Source of the DNA: Chloroflexota bacterium
GTDB taxonomy: Bacteria; Chloroflexota; Dehalococcoidia; Lucifugimonadales; Australimonadaceae
DNA length: 18,013 bases
Assembly (NCBI GenBank): GCA_027625205.1
Contig: JAQBVZ010000001.1
Location: 1 to 18,013 of the forward strand
Reading direction: 5' to 3'
Shown: positions 6,791 to 14,389 of the stretch, in pieces
How positions within the stretch are numbered: the first letter of the stretch is position 1
Layout: each line of letters starts with the position of its first letter
Program-made: the position numbers and the translations under genes
Notes under the pieces: generated by a model
What the model saw: only the letters and a program-made list of their open reading frames with translations
Database searches by the model: none
Told to the model about the DNA's origin: nothing

Positions 6791-7330
6791 GTGAAGTTGG
6801 ATAAAGCGTGGTTTGTTTTGGCAGGCGTCATGGTGATTGCGGCCGTAGCCTGTACTGGCGATGCGACCACGCCACCCCAAGGGTTAGCACAACAGGTTGG
6901 CGTGGATGTGGGCAACGTTGCCCCAGACTTTACGTTGACGCTGGCTGACGGCAGCACTGTGGACCAGGCGGCGTTGCTAGCAGAAGGTAAGCCGGTGTTG
7001 CTTTACTTCTTTGCTACGTGGTGAGCGGTCTGTCGCGCCGAGTTTCGGACGCTCAAGACGGTCTACCCTGAATATGAAGATGACGTAACACTTATAGGCG
7101 TCGGCTTTGGCGTCGGCCAAACTATTGACGTGCTGGAAGAGTATCGCCAGCAAAACGATATTCCGTGGGAGATGGCTGAAGGCGGCATTCAGATATTGAG
7201 GGACTATGAAGTCCGCACGCAGTCTACCAAGCTGGCCATGGACCCGCAGGGTACTGTGCTCTTCCGTAAGGGATATTCCACGAATTCAGATGATGATTGG
7301 CGCGGTTACTTCCGGTCAATCATTCAGTAA
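6791..7330 (+). CDS. Predicted selenocysteine-containing TlpA/thioredoxin-like lipoprotein (UxxC)
   Basis: The frame contains one internal TGA (7022-7024) and ends at TAA 7328-7330. Read through, it gives 179 aa with selenocysteine at residue 78. Before the TGA is a thioredoxin-fold N-terminus: VAPDFTLTLADGS, then PVLLYFFATW. The active site reads W-U-A-V-C (residues 77-81), so the UGA replaces the first redox Cys of WCxxC. After it come CRAEFRTLKTVYPEY, YEVRTQSTKLAMDPQGTVLF and a normal C-terminus, with no loss of frame. The start MKLDKAWFVLAG is a basic and hydrophobic signal ending in AVAC (Cys21), a plausible lipobox, so the protein probably sits outside the membrane as a thiol-disulfide reductase. 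GTG 6791 is 12 nt after AAGGAG (6773-6778); GTG 6782 is only 3 nt after it and is the alternative. The usual cis-Pro is Ser145. A nonsense-mutated pseudogene is the competing reading. No selenocysteine machinery is in the window. Confidence 0.75.
7022..7055 (+). promoter_or_regulatory. Candidate bacterial SECIS element
   Basis: Directly after the UGA, CCGA (7038-7041) pairs with TCGG (7045-7048) around a GTT triloop. GCG 7035-7037 with CGC 7050-7052 extends the stem past a bulged A7049. The first loop base is G, and the loop begins 17 nt after the UGA, matching the known bacterial SECIS rule of a G in the first two loop bases about 16-37 nt downstream. A competing outer stem pairs TGAGCG (7022-7027) with CGCTCA (7050-7055), placing the UGA in the stem base as in E. 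coli fdhF. Pairing was read by eye, with no energies. Confidence 0.6.
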
Positions 7331-7361
7331 TCCAAATGCACCAGTTGCATAGATAATTGGC

Positions 7362-8633
7362 CTAGGTTGCCCGTTTGGGCATGCTGGGCTTGACGGCGGC
7401 TAAGAACGCCACGGCGCCCAAGAGCGGCAGCATGCCCAGGCTCACAAACCCAATTTGGTAGGTGCCAAACTTATCGGCCATGACGCTGGTGAAAATAGGC
7501 CCTAATATTTGCCCAAACATGACCACCATTGAGGAGTAACCCATGATGGTGGCGAAGTTCTTGCGGCCAAAGTAATCAGCCCTGATGGCAGACATGATGG
7601 GCATTCTGGTACCCCATGCCAGTCCGTGGATGACGCCAGCTATGGTGACCGGCAATAGCGTGGTGGAGAAGGCAATGGTCATCATGCCTATGGTATGGGC
7701 TACCATGCAGCCCGCTGCAATGTACCGCTTTTCAAACCTGTCCCCAATAACGCCACCCGTGAGCTGCCCCACCATGGCGCTGACGGTGATGAACACCAGT
7801 ATTGAAGAGGCCTTGACCAGAGAGAGTCCTTGCTGCTCCTGAAGGTGCGGGACAAGGTTGACGGCAATGGCGGAAACCACGAACAAGGCCATGGCGTGGC
7901 CAAATGAGATAAGCCAGAAGGAACGGTTCCGCAGGGCTTCCTTGACGGTGAATCCGTCATTGGCCGCGGCTCGTTGCGATGCGCGCGCTGCGTCCGTCTC
8001 ATCAGCTGGGGTGATTGCGGCACCGTCGGGCAGATAGCCATAAGGCTCTGGGCTCAGCCTGAGGATCTGTGCCAAAAGCATGGTGACTACGAAAACTAAG
8101 ATGCCGGAATAGAAGGCTGTAGGCCGCCACCCGTAGGTGCTCAAAGACCAAGCAATTACGGGTACAAAGAGCCCGCCAAGGCCCATCCCTGCCTGACCAA
8201 GGCTGAAGGCCAAGGACCGGCGTTTGAGGAACCAGTTTGCTAGAACGGTTTGTATGGTGAGGAATCCTGACAGACTGGCGCCAACGGAGACGATGAAGTA
8301 AGCAGCGTAGTACGCAGTGAGTGACGGAGCCTGACTCAGGGCAATGAAGCCGCCGCCGAAAAGCACTGCACCAATGCGCGCCAGGTTCTTTGGCCCCAGC
8401 TTCATTATGAGCCAACCTTGAAAGGGTCCCAGCAGCCCACTCTCAAGACGCGTTAACGCGAAAACGCCCGCTACCGCTCCACGACTGGCGTTGAATTCTT
8501 TGCGCAAAATTTCGAAGTACGCGCCAAAGGAATGGAAGACGAGCAGCGCCTGAGTGAACTGTGACACAAAAGCGCCCAGCACAAGCCACCAGCCGTAGAA
8601 GACTTTGGGCTGCTTACGTTGAGGAATTTCCAA
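7362..8633 (-). CDS. Major facilitator superfamily transporter (monocarboxylate/oxalate-formate antiporter-like)
   Basis: A 423-aa inner-membrane carrier with about 12 hydrophobic segments and a polar central loop (about residues 195-225). It opens with FYGWWLVLGAF, common in the monocarboxylate/oxalate-formate antiporter branch of MFS. The loop 2-3 motif is GPFQGWLIMKLGPKN and the equivalent loop in the second half is GDRFEKRYIAAGC, both typical of MFS. The substrate cannot be read; small organic anions are the family trend. The start is a TTG at 8633 with only a weak upstream AGG, and an in-frame TAG upstream limits alternatives. It is the last gene of the minus-strand run and converges on the thioredoxin-like gene with a 31-bp gap. 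That gap holds only a weak 5-bp dyad (7336-7350). The next upstream gene is a clear paralogue. Confidence 0.9.
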   Translation of the reverse strand: MEIPQRKQPKVFYGWWLVLGAFVSQFTQALLVFHSFGAYFEILRKEFNASRGAVAGVFALTRLESGLLGPFQGWLIMKLGPKNLARIGAVLFGGGFIALSQAPSLTAYYAAYFIVSVGASLSGFLTIQTVLANWFLKRRSLAFSLGQAGMGLGGLFVPVIAWSLSTYGWRPTAFYSGILVFVVTMLLAQILRLSPEPYGYLPDGAAITPADETDAARASQRAAANDGFTVKEALRNRSFWLISFGHAMALFVVSAIAVNLVPHLQEQQGLSLVKASSILVFITVSAMVGQLTGGVIGDRFEKRYIAAGCMVAHTIGMMTIAFSTTLLPVTIAGVIHGLAWGTRMPIMSAIRADYFGRKNFATIMGYSSMVVMFGQILGPIFTSVMADKFGTYQIGFVSLGMLPLLGAVAFLAAVKPSMPKRAT

Positions 8634-8704
8634 AGAAGGGATACCTAACCGATTCAGAGGTAGCTACTCAGTAATAGTAACACGGGCTACGAGGGCTGCA
8701 GGGC

Positions 8705-9994
8705 TTAGGCTCCACGGGCACGAGGCAGCTTTATGGGCCGCCGTGCAAAGAAGAAGGCAATGGAGCCAATGCCAGTCAGAACACCCAAGATGGCGAACCC
8801 AGGGCGATAGCTGCCAAGGTTATCTGCCATGAGACCTGAGAAGATGGGGCCAACTACGGCACCGACCATGACGATGATGGAGGAATAACCGATGATATAT
8901 GCGAAGTGCTTCCGGCCAAAGTACTCCGCTCTGATGGATGACATCAGTGGGCCGCGGGTGCCCCATGCAGCTCCATGGAGGATGCCTGCAAAGTAGATGA
9001 GAGGAAGGTTTGAGGTGGAGGCTATGATCAGCATGGCTATTGAGTGAGTGATCATGCATCCTGCCGCGATATAGCGCTTCTCGAATTTGTCGCTCGCGAA
9101 GCCCATGAAAGACTGAGCTGCAATGGAAGAGGCAATGATGATGGTGAAAGGCACGGTGGCTTGCACTGTGGACCAGCCCAAGTCTTCCTTGAGATGGGGA
9201 ATGAAGTGGGCAATGATGACAGAGACTACAAAGAGCGCCATGCCGTGGCCTATGGAGATGAGCCAGAAGGAACGGTCCCGCATAGCCTGGAATGGGGTGT
9301 ATTGAGGTTCTTCTGCTGATGAACGCCGAGCCACGCTTTGTTCAAGACCTGCTTGAGTGCTATCTGGCTTTGCTCCGTCAGGTAGAAGCCCGTAGGCTTC
9401 GGGCGTGCGGCGCAAAAAGCCTGCCATGGTAAATCCTACAAGGATGGCGACGATGCCCGATGCGAAGGCTGTGGGCCGCCAGCCGTAGGTGCTCAGGGAC
9501 CAGGCGATGACTGAGATGGTCAGCCCCCCAACGGGCAACCCCATCTGTGCCCAACTCATGGCTACGGTCCGGCGTTTGATGAACCAGTTTGCTAGAGTGG
9601 AATTGAGGGTGACAAACCCGGCCATGCTGGTGCCTACGGCCATGAGAAGGAAGACTGCGTAATAAAGCAGGACGCTGTCCACCCTGCTGAACAGCATCAG
9701 TCCACTCCCAAACAGGACCACCCCCACGCGGGCCACTGTCTTGGGGCCAAACCGCGTCACCAGCCAGCCTTGGAGGGGGCCGAGCATGCCTTCTTCCATC
9801 CGGGCCAGGGAGAAGGCACCGGATATGGCGGCGCGGCTGGCATTGAGGTCAGTCCGCAGGTACTCGAAGTAGGCGCCGAAGGAGTGGAAGAGCAATGACG
9901 CGTTCATGAACTGGATAACAAAGGTCGCTACCACAATCCACCAGCCATAGTAGAGGCGGCGGGCGCGTTGGCCAATTCCAGTAAACGGCAGCAA
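8705..9994 (-). CDS. Major facilitator superfamily transporter, paralogue of the adjacent carrier
   Basis: A 12-helix MFS carrier of about 429 aa, collinear with its downstream neighbour. Shared stretches include YYGWWIVVATF, HSFGAYFEYLR, GPLQGWLVTRFGPK, IAWSLSTYGWRPTAF and DKFEKRYIAAGCM, so the two arose by tandem duplication. I prefer TTG at 9994 as start: AAGGA (10001-10005) lies six bases upstream, and the membrane-proximal N-terminus then resembles the paralogue. An ATG at 10024 adds ten residues but has no clear SD and puts an unusual hydrophobic patch before helix 1. It follows permease 2 of the ABC exporter by 70 bp (40 bp from the ATG) on the same strand, so co-transcription is possible. 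Substrate unknown; organic acids are likely from the family. Confidence 0.9.
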   Translation of the reverse strand: MLPFTGIGQRARRLYYGWWIVVATFVIQFMNASLLFHSFGAYFEYLRTDLNASRAAISGAFSLARMEEGMLGPLQGWLVTRFGPKTVARVGVVLFGSGLMLFSRVDSVLLYYAVFLLMAVGTSMAGFVTLNSTLANWFIKRRTVAMSWAQMGLPVGGLTISVIAWSLSTYGWRPTAFASGIVAILVGFTMAGFLRRTPEAYGLLPDGAKPDSTQAGLEQSVARRSSAEEPQYTPFQAMRDRSFWLISIGHGMALFVVSVIIAHFIPHLKEDLGWSTVQATVPFTIIIASSIAAQSFMGFASDKFEKRYIAAGCMITHSIAMLIIASTSNLPLIYFAGILHGAAWGTRGPLMSSIRAEYFGRKHFAYIIGYSSIIVMVGAVVGPIFSGLMADNLGSYRPGFAILGVLTGIGSIAFFFARRPIKLPRARGA

Positions 9995-10064
9995 AAAGAT
10001 TCCTTGCAGGAGTGGTACGGGCATCCCATGCTACCACGAAGGAAAGCACGAGGCAGAGAGCGTA

Positions 10065-11243
10065 TCAGTGGGCCAGGAAGAGTTTGAACCGCCACAGCGC
10101 CACGACCATGAAGGCAACGCCGAAGAGCGTTAGGGCCGCCATCTCCACAACAACGTCTCCGAAGTCAGCGTCAAAGAGCATGAGCTTGTTGAAGGCGGTA
10201 TTTGCCCAGCCATGGGGGGTTAGCTTGCTCAGGCGCTGCATCCACTCAGGGGTGATGAAGAGGGGCCACCAGGAACCGCCGATTGGTGCTAGCGTCAGCG
10301 AGGCAAGCACGGCTGCCGAGGAGGCAGCTTTCTCTGTGCGCACCAGCGCCGCTAGCATGACGCCGAAACCCGCGGAGGTGAGCACCATGAGGATGGATAC
10401 GAGAATGACGGCAACGGGTGACGCACCCAGGTTAATGCTGAACAACAAGATTCCGGCTCCCCACATGATTGCTATCTGGAGAAGACCTCTATAGGCGGCA
10501 GCCATGTATTTCCCTGCAATCAAGGAACTCCTCCGCATGCCGTTGGACATGAGTCGTTCCATGGTCTGGTTCTGGCGCTCCTTGGCAATGGTCTCCGCCC
10601 CTATGGCCGCAGCAAAGAATACAAACATGGTCAGGTAGCCGGGGAGCGTGAAGTTGGCGGCGCTGAAGGGTTCGACGTCGCCTACGCTTTCATTCTCAAA
10701 GACGATGAGGTCGCGGAGTTCGGGCAACGGACCAATGGTAGAGTCCACTCCTGCCGCTGTTTGCAATTCCAGGATGGCCCGGACTGCTGTCTGGGTGTTG
10801 GTGATGCGGCTGGCAATAATTCGCGCAATGCCCTGAAGGGCTGCTTGTGTGTTCAGGGCATCAGGACCGGCGACTACCGCAACTTCCGTGGGTGTGCCGT
10901 TCACTAAGTCCTGGGTGAAGTCCGCTGGGAAGGAGAGGAACCCGCCGAGTTCTTTATTCTCCACCGCTTGCAGAGCTTCTCCATGGGCCATAACTCGGAT
11001 TTCAACCTCGGGTAATTCTTGGAGGGCCTCTATAACTTGAAGGCTAACGCCCTGGAATTCCTGCGTTGCCACCGTGAAGGTCAGCTTCTCGTCCTCCGGG
11101 CCTACATCGCTCAAGATGAGCGAGAACGCAACCACGAACATGAACGGGAATAGTAGAGCGAAGGCCAAGGCGAAACGGTCCTTGAAAAAGACCTTGGTGT
11201 CCTTGGCAGCTATGAGCATGCCCTGCCGGATGATAAGGCCCAT
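10065..11243 (-). CDS. ABC-2 type exporter permease (second subunit, intact)
   Basis: A 392-aa permease of the NatB/DrrB-like ABC-2 class. One N-terminal helix (FALAFALLFPFMFVVAFSLIL) is followed by an extracytoplasmic domain (about residues 48-200). Five further hydrophobic segments follow, with the motif AKERQNQTMERLMSNGMRRSSLIAGKY cut here as AKERQNQTMERL plus GKY. The C-terminal part has IGGSWWPLFITPEWMQRLSK, the usual ABC-2 signature region. The ATG lies two bases after the permease 1 stop, so translation is probably coupled. It should pair with permease 1 and the upstream ATPase to export a lipid, drug or similar hydrophobic compound. This subunit is unbroken although both partners are interrupted; alone it would have no energy source. 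Confidence 0.9.
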   Translation of the reverse strand: MGLIIRQGMLIAAKDTKVFFKDRFALAFALLFPFMFVVAFSLILSDVGPEDEKLTFTVATQEFQGVSLQVIEALQELPEVEIRVMAHGEALQAVENKELGGFLSFPADFTQDLVNGTPTEVAVVAGPDALNTQAALQGIARIIASRITNTQTAVRAILELQTAAGVDSTIGPLPELRDLIVFENESVGDVEPFSAANFTLPGYLTMFVFFAAAIGAETIAKERQNQTMERLMSNGMRRSSLIAGKYMAAAYRGLLQIAIMWGAGILLFSINLGASPVAVILVSILMVLTSAGFGVMLAALVRTEKAASSAAVLASLTLAPIGGSWWPLFITPEWMQRLSKLTPHGWANTAFNKLMLFDADFGDVVVEMAALTLFGVAFMVVALWRFKLFLAH

Positions 11244-11245
11244 GG

Positions 11246-12421
11246 TCAGCCACCCGCCTGAGAGGCCTTGAACAGGCTTCTTGCCAGTAGCAGCCCCATG
11301 ACTGTAACGCCAGCTAAGATAAGAGATTCAAGCCCTTGCTGGGCAAGGGTCTCCCCTTCAATGAGCGCGCCAAGGGCATCAATAGCGTACTTGTTCAGCG
11401 TGAAGCCGCTGAGGACGCCGAGGAATCCCCCTTGTATCGCGAAAAAGTCCCGCCAAAGACGGTCATCTACATGGTGATAAAGACGGCAGGCCATGTGGCC
11501 TGGTCCCTATTCTTGGCCACCGCACCAATGACCAGGCCCACAGCGCTGACGGAGGCCGTGACCAGCAATGAAAAAACCATCACCTGGACGTAGGCTGAGA
11601 TACCTGCAACTCGAAGGATGACAAAGGCTAGGGTCAGCAGAATGGCTGATTGGAGCATTCCTCTGCTCACTCCGGCAAGGAATTTTCCGGCAGAGAGTTG
11701 GTTTACGGTTAAACGGGTAGTCAACAGACGTTCCAGAGTGCCCGTGCGCCGCTCCTGCACCAGGACTTGCGAGTTCTGCATGATGGAGAACAGCAGAAAC
11801 ATGGTCAGAATGCCGGGGAGCATCCTGCTGAGAATTTCGTTGCCTCCACCGCCAATGGCGTTCCCTGTCACACGCACCGGCGGCGCGTCTCTCGCCTCTG
11901 CAATGAGCCGAGTGACCGTCGCGTCGACCTCTTCGTCGGAGACAGCAACGCCTTCCAGGGCTTCATGCACCACCCTGCGGAGCTCGACCTCACCTGCAAG
12001 CTCCTGGGTTACCCCTGCCGACGATGTTGGCGATGATTTGCCCTTCCTGACCACCCTCGCCGCGCTGCTTGAAGAGGAGTTGGGAGCCCTGGCCAGATAT
12101 GAGCCCTTGAGTGAAGCCTTCCGGTATGACAATGGCGGACAGAATGCCGGAGCGGTCCAGGGACTCATCCGCTTCCGCCAAGGTGTGGAACTCAAGGCTC
12201 AGGCCGTCCACGGTTTCCAGCCGGGCCAGCAGCTCTTGGGCCATGGCCCCACGGTCAAGGTCCACGATATGGGCGGTGGCAGTGAACTGCTCACTACCTG
12301 AGAATGCGCCGTAACTGAGTGCAAAGATGGCGATGGGCAGGGCGATGCTGAAGCCAAGGTCTCCGCGGTCCTTGAGGTACCGCTTGGCTTCCAACAGCGC
12401 AATGTATAACGGGCGGAACAT
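11246..12421 (-). pseudogene. ABC-2 type exporter permease (first subunit), interrupted
   Basis: The locus spans 392 codons, matching permease 2, but the reading frame is broken. The first part (MFRPLYIALLEAKRYLKD... to ...GQIIANIV) runs in one frame until an apparent extra base near 12018, in GTCGGCAGGGG. The expected protein then continues in the next frame from AGVTQELAGE through GILTMFLLFSIMQNS, RRTGTLERLLTTRL and DQATWPAVFITM. It meets an amber TAG at 11467-11469, resumes as MTVFGGTF, and needs a second shift in a run of five T (11442-11446), where six would restore FFAIQGGFLGVL. The two shifts cancel, so the tail (NKYAIDALGALIEG...) is in the original frame. The protein type is the same as permease 2. 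Three lesions point to decay, but two are one-base events, one in a homopolymer, so sequencing error is possible. Confidence 0.75.
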
Positions 12422-12424
12422 AAC

Positions 12425-13174
12425 TCAGTCCCGCAGGCTGTGGCCGGTGAGGTTGAGAAAGACTTCCTCAAGGGTGACGTGGTCAGGCTGCCCTATCCCT
12501 GACTTGAGTTCGAGGGGAGTGCCAAGGGCAATGATCTGGCCGTGGTCCATGATGGCAAGGCGGTCACAGAGGCGGTCCGCCTCTTCCATGTAATGGGTGG
12601 TGTACAGGACCGTCATACCTTCATCACGGAGGCGGAGAATGGTTTCAAAGATGTGGTTGCGAGACTGGGGGTCAATGCCTACCGTGGGTTCATCAAGGAA
12701 TAGGAGTGCAGGCCGGCTCATGAGTGCAATGGCCAAGTTGACCCTCCGCTTCATGCCACCAGAGAATTTGTCCACGGTGTCTTTTGCCCGGTCTTGGAGA
12801 CCCACAAGCGTGAGGTTCTCTGAGGCGCGGTCTTTAGCCTCCCTGCTGGCCAACCCGGTCATCCTGCTAAAGAACATCAGGTTATCCATGGCGGAGAGCT
12901 CCTCTTAGAGGGCCAAGTCTTGGGGGCACACACCTATGAGCTTGCGGACCTGGTTGCTTTCGCGCTGGACGGAGTGGCCGTTCACCTCAACGTCGCCGGT
13001 GTCAGGCGTGAGCACGGTGGAGAGCATGCGGATGGTAGTGGTCTTGCCTGCGCCGTTGGGGCCCAGCAGCCCGAAGATTTCCTGCCGGTTGATGGTGAAA
13101 GAGACGCCGTCAACGGCCTGGATCCCGTTGAAATTCTTGTGGAGATTGTTGGCGGTCAAAAACCCAGCGTTCAT
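12425..13174 (-). pseudogene. ABC-2 exporter ATPase (DrrA/CcmA-like), interrupted by an ochre codon
   Basis: The frame runs 249 codons from ATG 13174 with one internal TAA (12905-12907) at codon 90. On either side it is a canonical exporter ATPase: Walker A GPNGAGKTTT, Q-loop VCPQDLAL, signature FSGGMKRRVNLA, Walker B LLFLDEPTVGID and H-loop YTTHYMEEADR. The TAA stands where homologues read LALYEEL, so a single Tyr codon (TAT or TAC) became a stop. The first fragment alone lacks signature and Walker B; an internal restart at ATG 12889 would lack Walker A. No frameshift is present, so readthrough would restore the whole protein. The stop is three bases before permease 1. An extended -10 immediately before the ATG and the absence of an SD suggest a leaderless message. 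Confidence 0.8.
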
Positions 13175-13181
13175 GGACAGG

Positions 13182-13190
13182 AGTATATCA
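13182..13190 (-). promoter_or_regulatory. Extended -10 promoter of the ABC exporter, leaderless
   Basis: On the minus strand TGaTATACT occupies 13190 to 13182, an extended -10 with one mismatch to TATAAT. Only seven bases separate it from ATG 13174, so the start of transcription would fall at or next to the A of the ATG. No SD is present. The -35 region is poor (TTTCCG at 17 nt), consistent with dependence on the TG extension. The divergent dioxygenase has a -10-like TAGAAT at 13216-13221 on the other strand, so the two promoters may compete. Confidence 0.5.
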
Positions 13191-13257
13191 CTGGCCCCAA
13201 TTGGCGGAAACGCAGTAGAATGCCGCTCACTAAGGTTTGGTAAAGAGGGGTGAGATC

Positions 13258-14307
13258 ATGGGCGAAGTTATGGGCGCTGGAATCACTCACTACCCGGGTA
13301 CGCTGTATCCCGATGAGTTCATATTGGCTACCCTTTGGCGCACGCTGAGGCGGCCGGGCTTCCCAGAACACCTTAAAGACCCCAGCGCGTGGCCCGAACT
13401 GATGCGGCAGGAATGGGGTAACGATGAAGGCCACACTGCGGCCCAGGCCCACCGCAAAGCACTGAAAGACGACCTCCTGCGAGTCAGAAAAGAGATTGAT
13501 GAATTCAAGCCTGACCTGGTGATGATTTGGGGTGATGACCAGTATGAGAACTTCAGGGAAGACTTAATTCCTCCCTTTGCCATCTACTTGATGGAGGAGA
13601 GTGACGTACATCCCTTCACGTCCATGGCCAACAGGGGTGTAGAGAACCCCAAGAATGTACGAGGTGAAGGCCCTGATGCTACGTTCAACATCAAGGTGCA
13701 CACGGAGGCTGGAAAATATCTATTGACGCACCTCCTGGATGAACGGTTTGACGTCTCCTACGCCTATAAATTCCGCCATATGGATGAGTTGGGCCATGCC
13801 TTCAGCCGGGTGCCTGTCTATCTAGACTACGACAAGGTAGGGTTCCCGTACCCCATTGTCCCGTTGCAGGTGAACTGCTACGGACGGAATGTGTTCACCC
13901 AAGGTGGGCCGACAGTGCAGGATAAGTATGAAGGGATGCCATCACCATCACCGGCGCGGTGCTTTGCAATGGGTAGGGCTATTGCACGGGTGTTCAAGGC
14001 AAGCCCTTGGCGCGTATGCCTGCTGGCCTCATCCTCATGGTCTCACGCATTTCTGACGCCAAAACATGATTACCTCTACCCAGATTCAGAGGCTGACCGG
14101 AGGCTGTTTAATGCCTTGCGGGACGGTGACTTTGACCTCTGGAGCAAGCTGACATTGGAAGAGATTGAGTACAACGGACAACCAGAAGTGCTGAACTGGG
14201 TGTGCTTGGCTGGCGCCATGTTTGAGCTGAACATGAAGCCTTCCTACACCAACTTCGTGGAGTCTCACCTGTTCAATTCGTCAAAGACGGCTGCAGTTTA
14301 CCGGTAA
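13258..14307 (+). CDS. Class III extradiol ring-cleavage dioxygenase, LigB-like
   Basis: A 349-aa protein of the LigB (protocatechuate 4,5-dioxygenase beta subunit) superfamily, non-heme Fe(II) enzymes that open catechol-type rings. The N-terminal AGITHYPG supplies the expected iron ligand (His11, compare His12 of LigB). His59 or His65 is a candidate second ligand. Further family-type motifs are MIWGDDQYENFRED, PPFAIYL, SSSWSHAFLTPKHDYLYPD and LEEIEYNG, where the last part may supply the acidic ligand. Start ATG 13258 follows AGGGG (13246-13250) by seven bases; the upstream TTG 13237 is less likely. The gene stands alone, divergent from the ABC exporter and convergent with the ABC ATPase gene. 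No small alpha subunit lies next to it, so it may be a single-subunit enzyme. Substrate cannot be read; some members act on non-aromatic or dihydroxyphenylalanine-like compounds. Confidence 0.8.
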   Translation: MGEVMGAGITHYPGTLYPDEFILATLWRTLRRPGFPEHLKDPSAWPELMRQEWGNDEGHTAAQAHRKALKDDLLRVRKEIDEFKPDLVMIWGDDQYENFREDLIPPFAIYLMEESDVHPFTSMANRGVENPKNVRGEGPDATFNIKVHTEAGKYLLTHLLDERFDVSYAYKFRHMDELGHAFSRVPVYLDYDKVGFPYPIVPLQVNCYGRNVFTQGGPTVQDKYEGMPSPSPARCFAMGRAIARVFKASPWRVCLLASSSWSHAFLTPKHDYLYPDSEADRRLFNALRDGDFDLWSKLTLEEIEYNGQPEVLNWVCLAGAMFELNMKPSYTNFVESHLFNSSKTAAVYR

Positions 14308-14330
14308 CGGCTGATGCGTAAGGTTGTGAA

Positions 14331-14360
14331 AAGGCCCTCTCCCATACGGGAGAGGGCCTT
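14331..14360. terminator. Bidirectional terminator hairpin between convergent genes
   Basis: AAGGCCCTCTCCC (14331-14343) and GGGAGAGGGCCTT (14348-14360) pair over 13 perfect base pairs around an ATAC loop. It lies 23 bp after the dioxygenase stop and 29 bp after the end of the minus-strand ABC ATPase gene. The stem is symmetric. The plus-strand tail is CTTCGTT, and the minus-strand tail is TTCACAACC, so no long U tract is present on either side. Confidence 0.8.
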
Positions 14361-14389
14361 CTTCGTTAAGGCATATTGGTTGACTGTGC

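Noticed and set aside
7022..7024. TGA as an ordinary nonsense mutation or a Trp codon
   Set aside because: The position matches the first redox Cys, the frame stays open on both sides, and a SECIS-like hairpin follows. TGA as Trp is excluded because TGA ends other genes and Trp is TGG. The nonsense reading remains the main alternative and is kept as the refutation case.
7336..7350. ATGCA-N5-TGCAT as a terminator between the thioredoxin-like gene and the MFS gene
   Set aside because: Five AT-rich pairs with no T tract is too weak to call.
11467..11469. TAG in permease 1 as pyrrolysine
   Set aside because: The same gene has two frameshifts and the neighbouring ATPase an ochre codon, so decay or error is simpler. 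Pyrrolysine in an ABC permease has no precedent that I know of.
12010..12022. Programmed frameshift in permease 1
   Set aside because: The site GTCGGCAGGGG has no slippery heptamer with a fitting downstream stimulator, and further lesions follow downstream.
11618..12301. 227-residue plus-strand open frame opposite permease 1
   Set aside because: It is antisense to recognisable permease sequence and has no motif. It looks long only because the opposite gene is GC-rich.
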